From Deltaproteobacteria bacterium (GTDB lineage Bacteria; Desulfobacterota; DSM-4660; Desulfatiglandales; Desulfatiglandaceae): 64,000 nucleotides of DNA. The DNA lies in assembly GCA_019307815.1 (NCBI GenBank), contig JAFDIV010000013.1, forward strand, positions 1 through 64,000. The letters are read 5' to 3'. Under the pieces are notes generated by a model. It ran no database searches and was not told where the DNA came from. It worked only from the letters and a program-made list of their open reading frames with translations. Numbering within the stretch: the first letter of the stretch is position 1; each line of letters opens with the position of its first letter. Of the stretch, positions 51,851 through 60,216 are shown one piece after another. A program made the position numbers and the translations under genes.

Positions 51851-54800
51851 ATGTGTTACTTCATCCATCTAAACGTCCATTCCCACTACTCCAAGGGTTG
51901 GGGGATTCCTACCATTGAAGAGCTATGCCACAAGGCCAAGACCCTGGGAATGAAAAGGCTTGCTCTTACTGACACAAACGGCCTCTACGGCCTTATCTTC
52001 TTCATCCAGGAATCCAGGGACATCGGCATAGAACCCATAGTGGGAAGCGAACTTACCGCAGGCTCTCATAGGGCCCTTGTCCTGGTAAAGGATCGCCACG
52101 GCTATGCCAACCTATGCCGTATTATCTCGGCCCTCCACTGTGATCAGGATTTTGACCTGATCCGATCCATCAGGGACTACCGCTCAGGCCTCATTGTCAT
52201 CTCTGATGATTTCAGGCTGCTCAAGGCCTTGAGGCGAGATGGCATTGATGATTTCTTCGTGGAGCTTTCCCCTGGATACCAGATGGCACGCTGTTACGCC
52301 TTTTCCAGAAAAACCGGTATCCCCCCTGTAGCCACCAACCGTGTCTATCTTGCCCGGAAAGAGCAGTTCCGTCTTCACCGGATCTTGAGGGCTGTGGCCC
52401 TCAACACAAAGCTCTCATCTCTTGGCCCGAACGACACCTGCCAGAGGCACAATTATCTGGCCTCTCCCCAAGAGATGATTCAGCAGTTCCCCCATGCGCC
52501 CTCTGCCATTGAAAACACGGTAAAGATTGCAGAGGCATGTCTGACCGACTGGGATTTCAGCGAGATCGTCTTCCCACGCTTTAGTGGCATGGGTGACAGT
52601 GAGGCCTTTGATCGCCTCTACCGCGCCACCCTAGGGGGCTGCAGGCGGCGTTACGGCCGGATCACCCCGGAGATAAAGGCAAGGATTGACCATGAGATGA
52701 GAATCATCAGGGAAAAGAACTTTGCCCACTATTTTCTGATAGTGGCAGACATTGTGGGTAAGGCCCCTCGGTCCTGTGGCAGAGGCAGTGCTGCGGCCTC
52801 CATTGTCTCCTATGCCCTGGGTATCACCCATGTTGACCCCATCAAACACAACCTCTTTTTTGAACGGTTCCTCAACCCAGGCCGAAAGGACCCCCCTGAC
52901 ATTGACGTGGATTTCCCATGGGATGAGCGTGATCAGATCATAGACAGGGTATTTGCAAAATACGGTACGCAACGGGCCGCCATGGTGGCCAACCACAACA
53001 CCTTCGCCGCCCGGGCTGCCATCCGGGAGGTGGCCAAGGTGTTCGGCCTAACAGGGCAGGAAATCAGTAGGGTCACCAGGAGGATTGGCTTTGGATGGCG
53101 TCTTAAAGAAATGTCCAGGGAAATCGCTCGCCATCCAAAGATGCGGGGAATCCAATTCAAAAGGCCCTGGAATGAGATCCTGGATGCCGCAGTGCAGCTT
53201 GAATCCCACTTCAACCATCTATCCACCCATTGTGGGGGCCTTGTCGTAGTGCCCGGTGAAATACGCCGCTACTGCCCGGTGGAGGTATCTCCCAGCGGTC
53301 TTCAGGTTCTCCAGTGGGAAAAGGACTCAGTGGAAGATGCAGGCCTGGTAAAAATAGATATACTTGGCAACCGAAGCCTGGCGGTCATCCGAGACGCCCT
53401 TGAAATGGTAAGAAGAAACTATGGTCGGAAGATCGACTATGCCGCACTCAATCCGTTAAACGATCCCCAAACCATACGGGTCTTCTATGATGCGGACACC
53501 CTTGGCGTGTTCTACTTTGAAAGTCCTGCCACCCGGCAGGTACTCACCCAGGTGAGCTCTGGCTTCAGCTTTGAACAGTACCTTCGCATGGATCACTTTC
53601 ATATTAATGTGGTGGTCACCTCCATTATAAGGCCTGCCTCCAACCAAAGCATTCATACCTGGGTGGACAGGCTTCATGGGCAACCATGGGAGGCCCCTCA
53701 CCCCTTACTGCGTCCAGTGCTGGAGGAAACCCTGGGGGTTATGGTCTTCCAGGAGCAACTGAGCCAGGCTGCAATCTATCTGGCAGGGTTTGACCCGGCA
53801 GAGGCTGATACCCTTCGCAAGGTGGTTAGCAAAAAACACAAGCAGAAGAAACTGTGCGACTTTCACGAGCGCTTTGTAAAGGGAGCAGCCCAAAGGGGAG
53901 TGGACACAGCGACTATTGAAAAGGTATGGGAGATGATGATGGGCTTTGACGGCTACAGCTTTTGCAAGCCCCACTCGGCCAGCTATACCCTGGTGGCATA
54001 CAAGTCGGCCTATTTGAGGGCCCATTATCCGGCAGAGTTCATGGCCGCAGTCATCTCCAACGGCGGGGGCTATTACTCCACCCTTGCTTATATCTCTGAA
54101 GCAAGGCGCATGGGGCTTGAGGTGCTTCATCCGGATATTAATCTAAGTGAAATCAAATATACGGGCAAGGGAAGGGAAATCAGGATGGGGCTCATGCAGC
54201 TAAAAGAACTGACCCAGGAGGCCAGGGAAGCCATTGTGGAAGAGCGAACGAAGAACGGATCTTTTATCTCGGTGGATGATTTCTTGAGGCGCACCGAATC
54301 CCATGTTCATTTCAAGGACACGAGATTACTGATCAAGGCCGGGTGCTTTGACAGTATTGCAAGTGGCCGTACAAGGCCGGACCTGATATGGCAGGCCCTT
54401 CGATTCTTCGGGAAAAAGGCCAGGGGAAATATGCCGCTTCAGGGATCCATCTTTAGCAGGCCATCATCTCATCCAAAGCCTTCCCTGCTGCGCTTTTCTC
54501 AGGACAATGGGAAGATAGTCAAATATGAAATGGAGATATTTGGATTCACTGTGTCCATTCACCCCCTTGAGCATTACGATAAAATCCTGAAAAAGGTAAA
54601 CCACGTAAAGGCCCGGGATCTGCGCCACTGGGTAGGCAAACACGTAACCACTGTGGGCTGGATGGTCACTTCAAAGACGGTCCATACAAGAGAAGGCTCG
54701 CCCATGCAGTTCATTACATTTGAGGATACCACCGCGCTTTATGAAACAGTGTTTTTCCCGGACACCTATCACCGTTACTGCCATATACTCACCGAAGGCC

Positions 54801-54895
54801 GGCCGTATATCCTGCAGGGAAAGGTTGAACAAGACCGCGGAGCCATTATGTTGAACGTGAGCAAAATTTCACCTCTGGTCACCCGCTACAGCTAG
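51851..54895 (+). CDS. dnaE2: error-prone DNA polymerase DnaE2
   Basis: A 1014-residue C-family polymerase, shorter than replicative DnaE (about 1160). An N-terminal PHP domain (HLNVHSHYSKGWGIPTIEEL; the usual V-H-S-E-Y-S has His for Glu), catalytic acids in PPDIDVDFPWDE (Asp351 and Asp353), third Asp in the FDADTLGVFYFES-like region (about 548-560), then fingers, helix-hairpin-helix and an OB-fold near the end; the tau-binding tail is missing. Size and the place after imuB support the translesion type. A weak ribosome site precedes the ATG. Confidence 0.88.
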   Translation: MCYFIHLNVHSHYSKGWGIPTIEELCHKAKTLGMKRLALTDTNGLYGLIFFIQESRDIGIEPIVGSELTAGSHRALVLVKDRHGYANLCRIISALHCDQDFDLIRSIRDYRSGLIVISDDFRLLKALRRDGIDDFFVELSPGYQMARCYAFSRKTGIPPVATNRVYLARKEQFRLHRILRAVALNTKLSSLGPNDTCQRHNYLASPQEMIQQFPHAPSAIENTVKIAEACLTDWDFSEIVFPRFSGMGDSEAFDRLYRATLGGCRRRYGRITPEIKARIDHEMRIIREKNFAHYFLIVADIVGKAPRSCGRGSAAASIVSYALGITHVDPIKHNLFFERFLNPGRKDPPDIDVDFPWDERDQIIDRVFAKYGTQRAAMVANHNTFAARAAIREVAKVFGLTGQEISRVTRRIGFGWRLKEMSREIARHPKMRGIQFKRPWNEILDAAVQLESHFNHLSTHCGGLVVVPGEIRRYCPVEVSPSGLQVLQWEKDSVEDAGLVKIDILGNRSLAVIRDALEMVRRNYGRKIDYAALNPLNDPQTIRVFYDADTLGVFYFESPATRQVLTQVSSGFSFEQYLRMDHFHINVVVTSIIRPASNQSIHTWVDRLHGQPWEAPHPLLRPVLEETLGVMVFQEQLSQAAIYLAGFDPAEADTLRKVVSKKHKQKKLCDFHERFVKGAAQRGVDTATIEKVWEMMMGFDGYSFCKPHSASYTLVAYKSAYLRAHYPAEFMAAVISNGGGYYSTLAYISEARRMGLEVLHPDINLSEIKYTGKGREIRMGLMQLKELTQEAREAIVEERTKNGSFISVDDFLRRTESHVHFKDTRLLIKAGCFDSIASGRTRPDLIWQALRFFGKKARGNMPLQGSIFSRPSSHPKPSLLRFSQDNGKIVKYEMEIFGFTVSIHPLEHYDKILKKVNHVKARDLRHWVGKHVTTVGWMVTSKTVHTREGSPMQFITFEDTTALYETVFFPDTYHRYCHILTEGRPYILQGKVEQDRGAIMLNVSKISPLVTRYS

Positions 54896-54901
54896 ATCTC
54901 C

Positions 54902-55160
54902 CTATAGCATCCTAGTCCTGCTCGATAAAATCCTTCCTCGCCATATCCACATAGCCATCTTTACAAGTTTCCCAGTGATCAGCCACGTGATCCACTCATC
55001 AATGATATGAAGGGCCTCCTCTCCCAACCGATAATCGGTCAGTTCAATCGACTCATGGTGTTTGCCTATAGGTTGAATATGGTCAAGCCTTAAAATAGAT
55101 TCTTCACCACCGGGCATGGGAAGGGTATCCCATACATATTGCGGGTCAAGTCCTTTTTTT
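54902..55160 (-). pseudogene. C-terminal remnant of an unrecognised gene, cut by an IS256-type element
   Basis: A minus-strand frame begins without a start directly at the end of the IS256-type element and reads GLDPQYVWDTLPMPGGEESI then LRLDHIQPIGKHHESIELTD. Near the end the pattern probably shifts frame at about 54955: the other frame continues DGYVDMARKDFIEQD and stops. I do not recognise the family. It is either the tail of a gene cut by the insertion or a shortened relic. Confidence 0.45.
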
Positions 55161-55185
55161 CCTGTAAAAACGGATGAGCCATTGT

Positions 55186-55488
55186 TTACCTTAGTTGCGG
55201 TTGCTCAACCCTGATCTCACCCTCACTAGTCTTGATCCTTCCTGCCTGGCCGGCAGGCAGGCGAGGCTCATATCCGTTCCGATATCCCTTACCCTTACTA
55301 TCCCCATTTGAACGCTCATAACGCTTCCTTCCCAAAAACTCTGTCGCCTCTTGCTCCAACATCTCCTGCAGTACCAGCTCCCCCCCCTTGCGGATAATCT
55401 CGCTCATCAAAAATCCCTCTCTATTCCCTCCATTCATTACCTCTTTCAATTCCTTGCGCATCCTCTCACTCGGTGCTATCCTCTTCAT
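55186..55488 (-). pseudogene. IS256 (mutator-type) transposase, N-terminal fragment
   Basis: 100 residues: VMNGGNREGFLMSEIIRKGG, then LQEMLEQEATEFLGRKRYER and GKGYRNGYEPR are the family N-terminus. The frame stops soon after RVEQPQLR, where the complete protein would go on for about 300 more residues with the DDE catalytic domain. Between GYEPR and RIKTSEGEIRVEQPQLR a 7-residue stretch LPAGQAG is inserted. Confidence 0.8.
55241..55261 (-). repeat. short palindrome inserted in frame in the transposase
   Basis: A 21-bp palindromic block: CCTGCCT and AGGCAGG arms around GCCGGC-type centre. It adds exactly seven codons (LPAGQAG) between family-conserved residues, leaving the frame open. Very similar LPAGxQAG insertions are known to me from proteins of many environmental bacteria, comparable to Rickettsia palindromic elements. 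Confidence 0.6.
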
Positions 55489-55579
55489 AATGGGTGGCCT
55501 CCTTTTTTAAGTTTTTTTCCAACTCATATTATATCCGAGGCCATCCATTTTTACAGGAATTATAAGGCATCACCCCAAT

Positions 55580-55844
55580 TCACTCAATTTTTCTTCCTGC
55601 TTTTTGTCTCCAACAGTTGTCATGTTCTCCCCCCTATTTGTAATTGCCTAATGGCTACTAGGTTTACCTATTTCTATGGAGTAACAGCTGAATAGTGGCC
55701 AGGTGGAGCAGCTTGTTTATTTTTTAAAGATTAGGTCGCAGAACCTCTTTTACTTGTATTCACAACCTCAGAATTCATTGTTAACAAACTACAACCGACC
55801 TTGTTCGGTAGCTTGTTAGAAATATCTTGTTCTCCTCAAAACCT
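55580..55844. other. gap without recognisable gene
   Basis: On the minus strand GGGGGGAGAAC precedes ATG at 55622 and a 17-codon frame (MTTVGDKKQEEKLSELG, then stop) running into the IS256-type element; it may be the start of a gene destroyed by the insertion. Nothing else is recognised. Confidence 0.3.
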
Positions 55845-56330
55845 TTATTTCTCAGAATTTTTCAGTCTCTTTTCAATATACTCCACACCTGTTCGGGTGA
55901 GGACGTAAGCTTTTGGGCCTTTCTCTCCTTTCTTCTTTACTTCCACTATACGGCGAGTTCGAATATTATTAATTATTATCTGACTGGTATTAGAGTTCTT
56001 CATTTTTGCATCGGAGTAACACCGGTTAATGTCTGCTGCGGTGAATTGCTTTAAACCAGCATATTTTTCAAGATAGTACCCAAAAGCAAGAACAGTGTCA
56101 GTATGCTTTTTTGCGCCAACTTGGCGAATGAATTCTCCCGCGGAGATTAGCTTCCTTTCGGTAGAGGTTTTATTAGTGAGTTGCCTTCCTCTGGATTTCA
56201 CATCCATAGCAAAGGCAGGGACATTGCCTTCAAGCCTTCTAATCATATCCATGACAAAAGCCTTGTCGCCTTCGGCTTCGAGCTCGAACTCAGGCTTGAC
56301 TATCCTTATACGGTAAGTTGATTGTGCCAT
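55845..56330 (-). CDS. hypothetical protein with winged-helix-like C-terminus
   Basis: A 161-residue protein. Residues 1-30 (AQSTYRIRIVKPEFELEAEG) form beta strands; a region near 60-80 has an LISAGEFIRQVG-like helix; the last 70 residues (FTAADINRCYSDAKMKNSNT, then IINNIRTRRIVEVKKKGEKG, then YVLTRTGVEYIEKRL) have the helix-turn-helix-plus-wing pattern of small DNA-binding proteins. AGGAGG at 7 nt marks the start. I do not recognise a family name. Its setting, among mobile element debris, suggests an accessory gene. Confidence 0.6.
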   Translation of the reverse strand: MAQSTYRIRIVKPEFELEAEGDKAFVMDMIRRLEGNVPAFAMDVKSRGRQLTNKTSTERKLISAGEFIRQVGAKKHTDTVLAFGYYLEKYAGLKQFTAADINRCYSDAKMKNSNTSQIIINNIRTRRIVEVKKKGEKGPKAYVLTRTGVEYIEKRLKNSEK

Positions 56331-56882
56331 TTTGTCCTCCTTTCTTTTTTCGATTTGCTATGCCTAATGTTGTAAAATCAGTTTGGGTGGTAAAGTGTTA
56401 TGTGTAGTTATAACACTTGCGGCCAGTATAAGATTGGTGTCATGAAACGCCTTGTGAAGACTCTTCATGTCGAAAGCGCCTGCGTGCCTGGCTGATATTT
56501 TATTGGATGAAAATTCCTTCTTTCTCTAATTTACTAGCTAATTATTGAGTTTTCCAAGTTTTCTACCGGCTGCAATCACATTCACATCGGTTTTTTTAGG
56601 AAGATACGAGTAACGCATTTTACCCATTCCACCATATCTAGCTGGAACAAGTATAGTTATTTTTTTATTAATTGTCTACCTTTAAACTCAATGTCAGGAT
56701 TTGCTAGCATAATTGACCAATAAAGGAGCACTAGGGAGACAGTGAGTCCGCTTGATTTTTTATTAGTTATTTAAAAGGGTCCCACAGTTACTTGTAGATA
56801 CTCATGCCCTATAAATAATACCATTGTTATGTATCCTCTGCTTATAAGTTGCTAAGCTTTTGTGATCAGATCAACGAAAGGG
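56331..56882 (-). other. gap with a 9-bp hairpin and a small decayed ORF
   Basis: AAGTGTTAT (56393-56401) and ATAACACTT (56410-56418) are a perfect 9-bp stem with 8-nt loop, 63 bp before the hypothetical gene; it could be an operator. At 56672-56538 on minus a 44-codon frame without a regular start (ATT AAT AAA AAA) reads VPARYGGMGKMRYSYLPKKT and looks protein-like, perhaps a gene that lost its ATG. The remaining stretch is AT-rich and unrecognised. Confidence 0.35.
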
Positions 56883-59858
56883 TTAAAGAAAAACCCTGAG
56901 TTTCGATTTCTTCTGTTCGTCAAGGACACCCCGTACCACCTCTGCTAGCTGCTTCATTGAAAGGGGTTTCATGACCAAGCGCTGTATTCCCATCTCCTTT
57001 GCCCTTTGTTCTGTAATCCTGGTACTGAAGCCAGTACACAAAATAATGGGTATATCTGGACGGATCTTTAAGAGTTTGGTGGCCAACATATCTCCCGTCA
57101 TGTTTGGCATGGTCATATCTGTTATCACAAGGTCGAAACGCGTCGGGTCGGCCTTAAAAAGTTCAAGGGCTTCAACGCTGCTTGTCTTAGTAACAACCTT
57201 GTATCCGAGTTTTTCCAGCATGAGCCTGCCTAATTCCGCAATAGGTTGCTCGTCGTCAATGAACAAGATATATTCATGCCCTTTTGGCATAAGTTGATCG
57301 GTCGCTTGAGCCGATTTCATGGGAACGTCTACAACAGGGAAGTACACTTCGAAGGTAGTTCCTTTCCCTGGGGTGCTTTTGACCTTGATGGCTCCTCCGT
57401 GGTTCTTCACAATTCCATGTACTACTGCTAGTCCCAGTCCAGTACCTTCGCCCTCCCGCTTTGTGGTAAAGTATGGATCAAATATCCGCTCCATGATATC
57501 GCGCTCCATCCCATGGCCTGTGTCGCGGACAGTAAGCCTTACATAAGGGCCTAGGCGTAGATCTGGATTAGTGGCACTCAGTTCGTTATCTATCTTCACC
57601 TTCTCAAGTGTGACCTCCAACAATCCACCTTTTTCCATCATTGCTTGGCCGGCGTTGGTACAAAGGTTCATCAATACCTGGTGGATTTGAGTAGGGTCAG
57701 CCTCAACAATACCAGGGTCCGGCTCTATTTTTTGGCGGATTTCGATAAAGCTTGGTAGAGAGGCTCTTAATAGCTTGAGACCTTCCTTTATGATTGGGAC
57801 GATGGATATTGGCACCCGCCTCTGTTCACCTCGGCGGCTGAATGTGAGGATCTGCCTTACCAGGTCCCTTGCCCGTGATGAGGCGTTGAGCACCTGTTGA
57901 AGGTTATCTTTTATAGGGGAGTCATGAGGTGTATCAATAAGAGCAAGTTCGGCGTATCCCATGATTGCAGATAGGATATTGTTGAAGTCATGTGCAATCC
58001 CTCCTGCCAGCGTTCCAATGGCTTCCATCTTTTGAGCATGGCGGAGTTGCGCCTCAAGATCGCGCTGTTCCGTGGTATCCTTGAGCATTCCAACCGCTGC
58101 AAGATCCTCGCTTTCAGCTCTTTCTACGGGTGAACAACTCAGCAAGAAATAGCGTTCTTTGCCCTTTTTGTCTAAGAGTGTTACCCCCACATTATGTAAT
58201 GTCTCTTTCCCCTCGCTTACCCTTTTGAACAATCGGATAAGAAATTTTCGATCTCTTTCCTCACATAGTTCCGTGGGGTATAGGCCAATAAGCTCTTCTG
58301 GTTCAAAGCCCAGGGTTTGCCTTGTAGAGGAGTTGACATACGTGATCAACCCGTCCTTTCCCAAACTGAAAACGATGTCAGGAGCATTTTCGCTAAGTAG
58401 CCTGAACTTCTCCTCGCTTTTTTTCAAGGCAGCAGTAAGACTCTCCCGCTCGGTAACATCGTGGCATACGTTTGTTATGGCAACCAGTTTTCCTTGCTCT
58501 ATTATGGGGGTGGCGGTTACCTCTGCAATCAAATAGGAGCCGTCCTTTCTTTTAAAGCGAAGCTTTTCTGTCTCGATGCTCGCGCCTTCCAGCAACTTCT
58601 TAATGTGGTCCATGGCCTTTTGGGTATCGTCAGGATGAAGGAGACCCAATTCCAGTATATTGCGGCCTATAAGCTTGTCTTTTTCTATTCCTATCTTCTC
58701 GCAGGCAACTCTGTTAACATCTGTCAAAATAAGATTTTTATCATATGTGAAAATAGGCTCACCCGCAATTTCATAAAGCAATCTGTAACGCGCTTCAGTA
58801 GCCTGTCGGGCCTTTTCCGCTGCCTTCCGCTTTTCCTCTAGCTCTATGCTATGAACTGCGAAGGCAATGTCCCCTCCTACTTCCTCAAGCAGAGTTTTCG
58901 CATCGGCATCGTGGAGAAACTCTCTTGGAGCAGAAGCAGCTATTAGACCATAAGTCCTGCCTCTGTATTCCAGCCGGACCCTCATGGCTCCTTTGTCTTT
59001 GTATATTTTTGCCAGGGGGCACCCTTTGCATTCAAGAGAGGAATTCGTTATAATTTGAACGCCTGATTTTGTAAGCATTTCTTCTCTGCATCCCTTTGGA
59101 CCACCTCGCTTCAAAAGTTCTACCATGGCGTTGAACTCTGCCCCAACACCTGCCTCAGACGCGCTGTAAAATCTTCCCCCCTGGTCAAAAAGGGCAATCC
59201 AGACGTTATTATATGCACCAGTTTCCATAAGGAGCTTGCAGGCCTTTTTAATAAGGAGGCCCATATGTCTTTCTCTGGTAACCAGTTGATTGACTCTCCA
59301 AATTGCACGGAGGATTTTGTTCAGGTACCCCATTCGGCGTTCAATCCTTTTCCTCTCCGTTATATCCACATAAGTCTCGATGCGGCCGCCTGCAAAGACT
59401 CCTTTTTCGATTGGTTCACTCCAATGCTCCAGCCACCGTTCCTCCCGGCCCGGACCAGGCAACACATGGCACTCAAAATTCTCCACATAGGTATTGTTAT
59501 CGTATGTATGCAGGACTTTAGAGGCAAAGGCTTCAGGGTCTTCAAAAATATCCTTTATTTGTTCCTTAATGAGTTTTCGTTTATCCTTTCCTAATATCTC
59601 TTTGGGACTCAGGCCAAAGTATTTACCGATTGAATGGCTTACCCACGCGATTTTGAAATTAGGGTCAAGGACAAAAATTCCTACCTTAGAGCTGAAAAAG
59701 GCATCCTCTGCCAACGAACGGTATATTTTGTCACTCTTCTGGAGGCCCCTCAGTTCTTTTTTGATTTCTACTTCAGAGGCTTCCAGCTCGGCGATTCGTT
59801 TGCGGGCGAGGGTTAATTCCCTTTGTAGGCTTTCCCTGGTTTCACCGCTATCCCTCAT
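56883..59858 (-). CDS. hybrid sensor histidine kinase (PAS-GAF-PAS-PAS-HisKA-HATPase-REC)
   Basis: About 991 residues, no membrane segment. A coiled coil (about 8-45) leads into PAS (about 50-175), GAF (about 195-345, with a SSLECKGCPLA cysteine cluster), two further PAS domains (about 355-475 and 480-600), HisKA with EAIGTLAGGIAHDFNNILSA (His near 623), HATPase with GTGLGLAVVHG, and a receiver (ILFIDDEQPIAELG; phospho-Asp near 914 in VITDMTMPNMTG). The signal is unknown; the GAF cysteines could bind a metal or cluster. Start at ATG 59858; a TTG at 59864 is equally possible. Confidence 0.88.
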   Translation of the reverse strand: MRDSGETRESLQRELTLARKRIAELEASEVEIKKELRGLQKSDKIYRSLAEDAFFSSKVGIFVLDPNFKIAWVSHSIGKYFGLSPKEILGKDKRKLIKEQIKDIFEDPEAFASKVLHTYDNNTYVENFECHVLPGPGREERWLEHWSEPIEKGVFAGGRIETYVDITERKRIERRMGYLNKILRAIWRVNQLVTRERHMGLLIKKACKLLMETGAYNNVWIALFDQGGRFYSASEAGVGAEFNAMVELLKRGGPKGCREEMLTKSGVQIITNSSLECKGCPLAKIYKDKGAMRVRLEYRGRTYGLIAASAPREFLHDADAKTLLEEVGGDIAFAVHSIELEEKRKAAEKARQATEARYRLLYEIAGEPIFTYDKNLILTDVNRVACEKIGIEKDKLIGRNILELGLLHPDDTQKAMDHIKKLLEGASIETEKLRFKRKDGSYLIAEVTATPIIEQGKLVAITNVCHDVTERESLTAALKKSEEKFRLLSENAPDIVFSLGKDGLITYVNSSTRQTLGFEPEELIGLYPTELCEERDRKFLIRLFKRVSEGKETLHNVGVTLLDKKGKERYFLLSCSPVERAESEDLAAVGMLKDTTEQRDLEAQLRHAQKMEAIGTLAGGIAHDFNNILSAIMGYAELALIDTPHDSPIKDNLQQVLNASSRARDLVRQILTFSRRGEQRRVPISIVPIIKEGLKLLRASLPSFIEIRQKIEPDPGIVEADPTQIHQVLMNLCTNAGQAMMEKGGLLEVTLEKVKIDNELSATNPDLRLGPYVRLTVRDTGHGMERDIMERIFDPYFTTKREGEGTGLGLAVVHGIVKNHGGAIKVKSTPGKGTTFEVYFPVVDVPMKSAQATDQLMPKGHEYILFIDDEQPIAELGRLMLEKLGYKVVTKTSSVEALELFKADPTRFDLVITDMTMPNMTGDMLATKLLKIRPDIPIILCTGFSTRITEQRAKEMGIQRLVMKPLSMKQLAEVVRGVLDEQKKSKLRVFL

Positions 59859-59864
59859 AGCCAA

Positions 59865-60216
59865 GAAACCTCCCTTATTTGAGAGAAACCAAAAAGAAGA
59901 TATCGTAATAACAGACGGGATGCATATAATATTTCGGTTTCATTTGGCAACCCATAAAGTGAATGTAAACGAAATTGGATATCTTCTGAAAGGCCCCAGA
60001 GATCCTGGATTTTTCTAAAGCTCAATTCCCGCCTGCCGATAGAGACAACAACGTCTTTCATCCCCCATGGCCCAGGGAGGTGAATTCGGGTTAGAGGGGC
60101 TGATTTATTTTTCTATTAGCCATCACTTGCTCGGGAGATTTCTGCGTATAGGGATCAAGGAAATCTTTGCTCTGTGGGCTATCAAATAAGTCTAACGGGT
60201 ATGGAGGTTATTAAGC
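59865..60216 (+). promoter_or_regulatory. sigma-28-like promoter before the chemoreceptor gene
   Basis: TAAA (60016-60019), 15 nt, then GCCGATAG (60035-60042) match the flagellar sigma-28 consensus TAAA-n15-GCCGATAA with one difference and point at the chemoreceptor, whose ATG is at 60217. Chemoreceptor genes are typical sigma-28 targets. The rest of this 352-bp gap is otherwise featureless. Confidence 0.55.

Larger units (their letters stand above)
55142..55579 (-). mobile_element. internally deleted IS256-type element
   Basis: Both ends are present and inverted: CCTGTAAAAACGGATGAGCC (55161-55180) inward from the left and CCTGTAAAAATGGATGGCC (55557-55539) inward from the right, 17 of the first 20 positions alike with one indel. 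Outside that core GGGT-A-CCTT blocks continue the match imperfectly to about 55142 and 55579. Between them only the first 100 codons of the transposase remain, so the element is a non-autonomous derivative of about 0.4 kb against 1.3 kb or so for a full IS256 member. No clear target duplication was seen. Confidence 0.65.

Noticed and set aside
51248-51868. 206-codon minus-strand ORF opposite imuB
   Set aside because: Antisense to a clear coding gene, without ribosome site or known domain.
59855-60061. 68-codon minus-strand ORF upstream of the hybrid kinase
   Set aside because: It overlaps the kinase start, has no proper ribosome spacing and its text shows no family pattern; the sigma-28-like promoter lies within the same DNA on the other strand.
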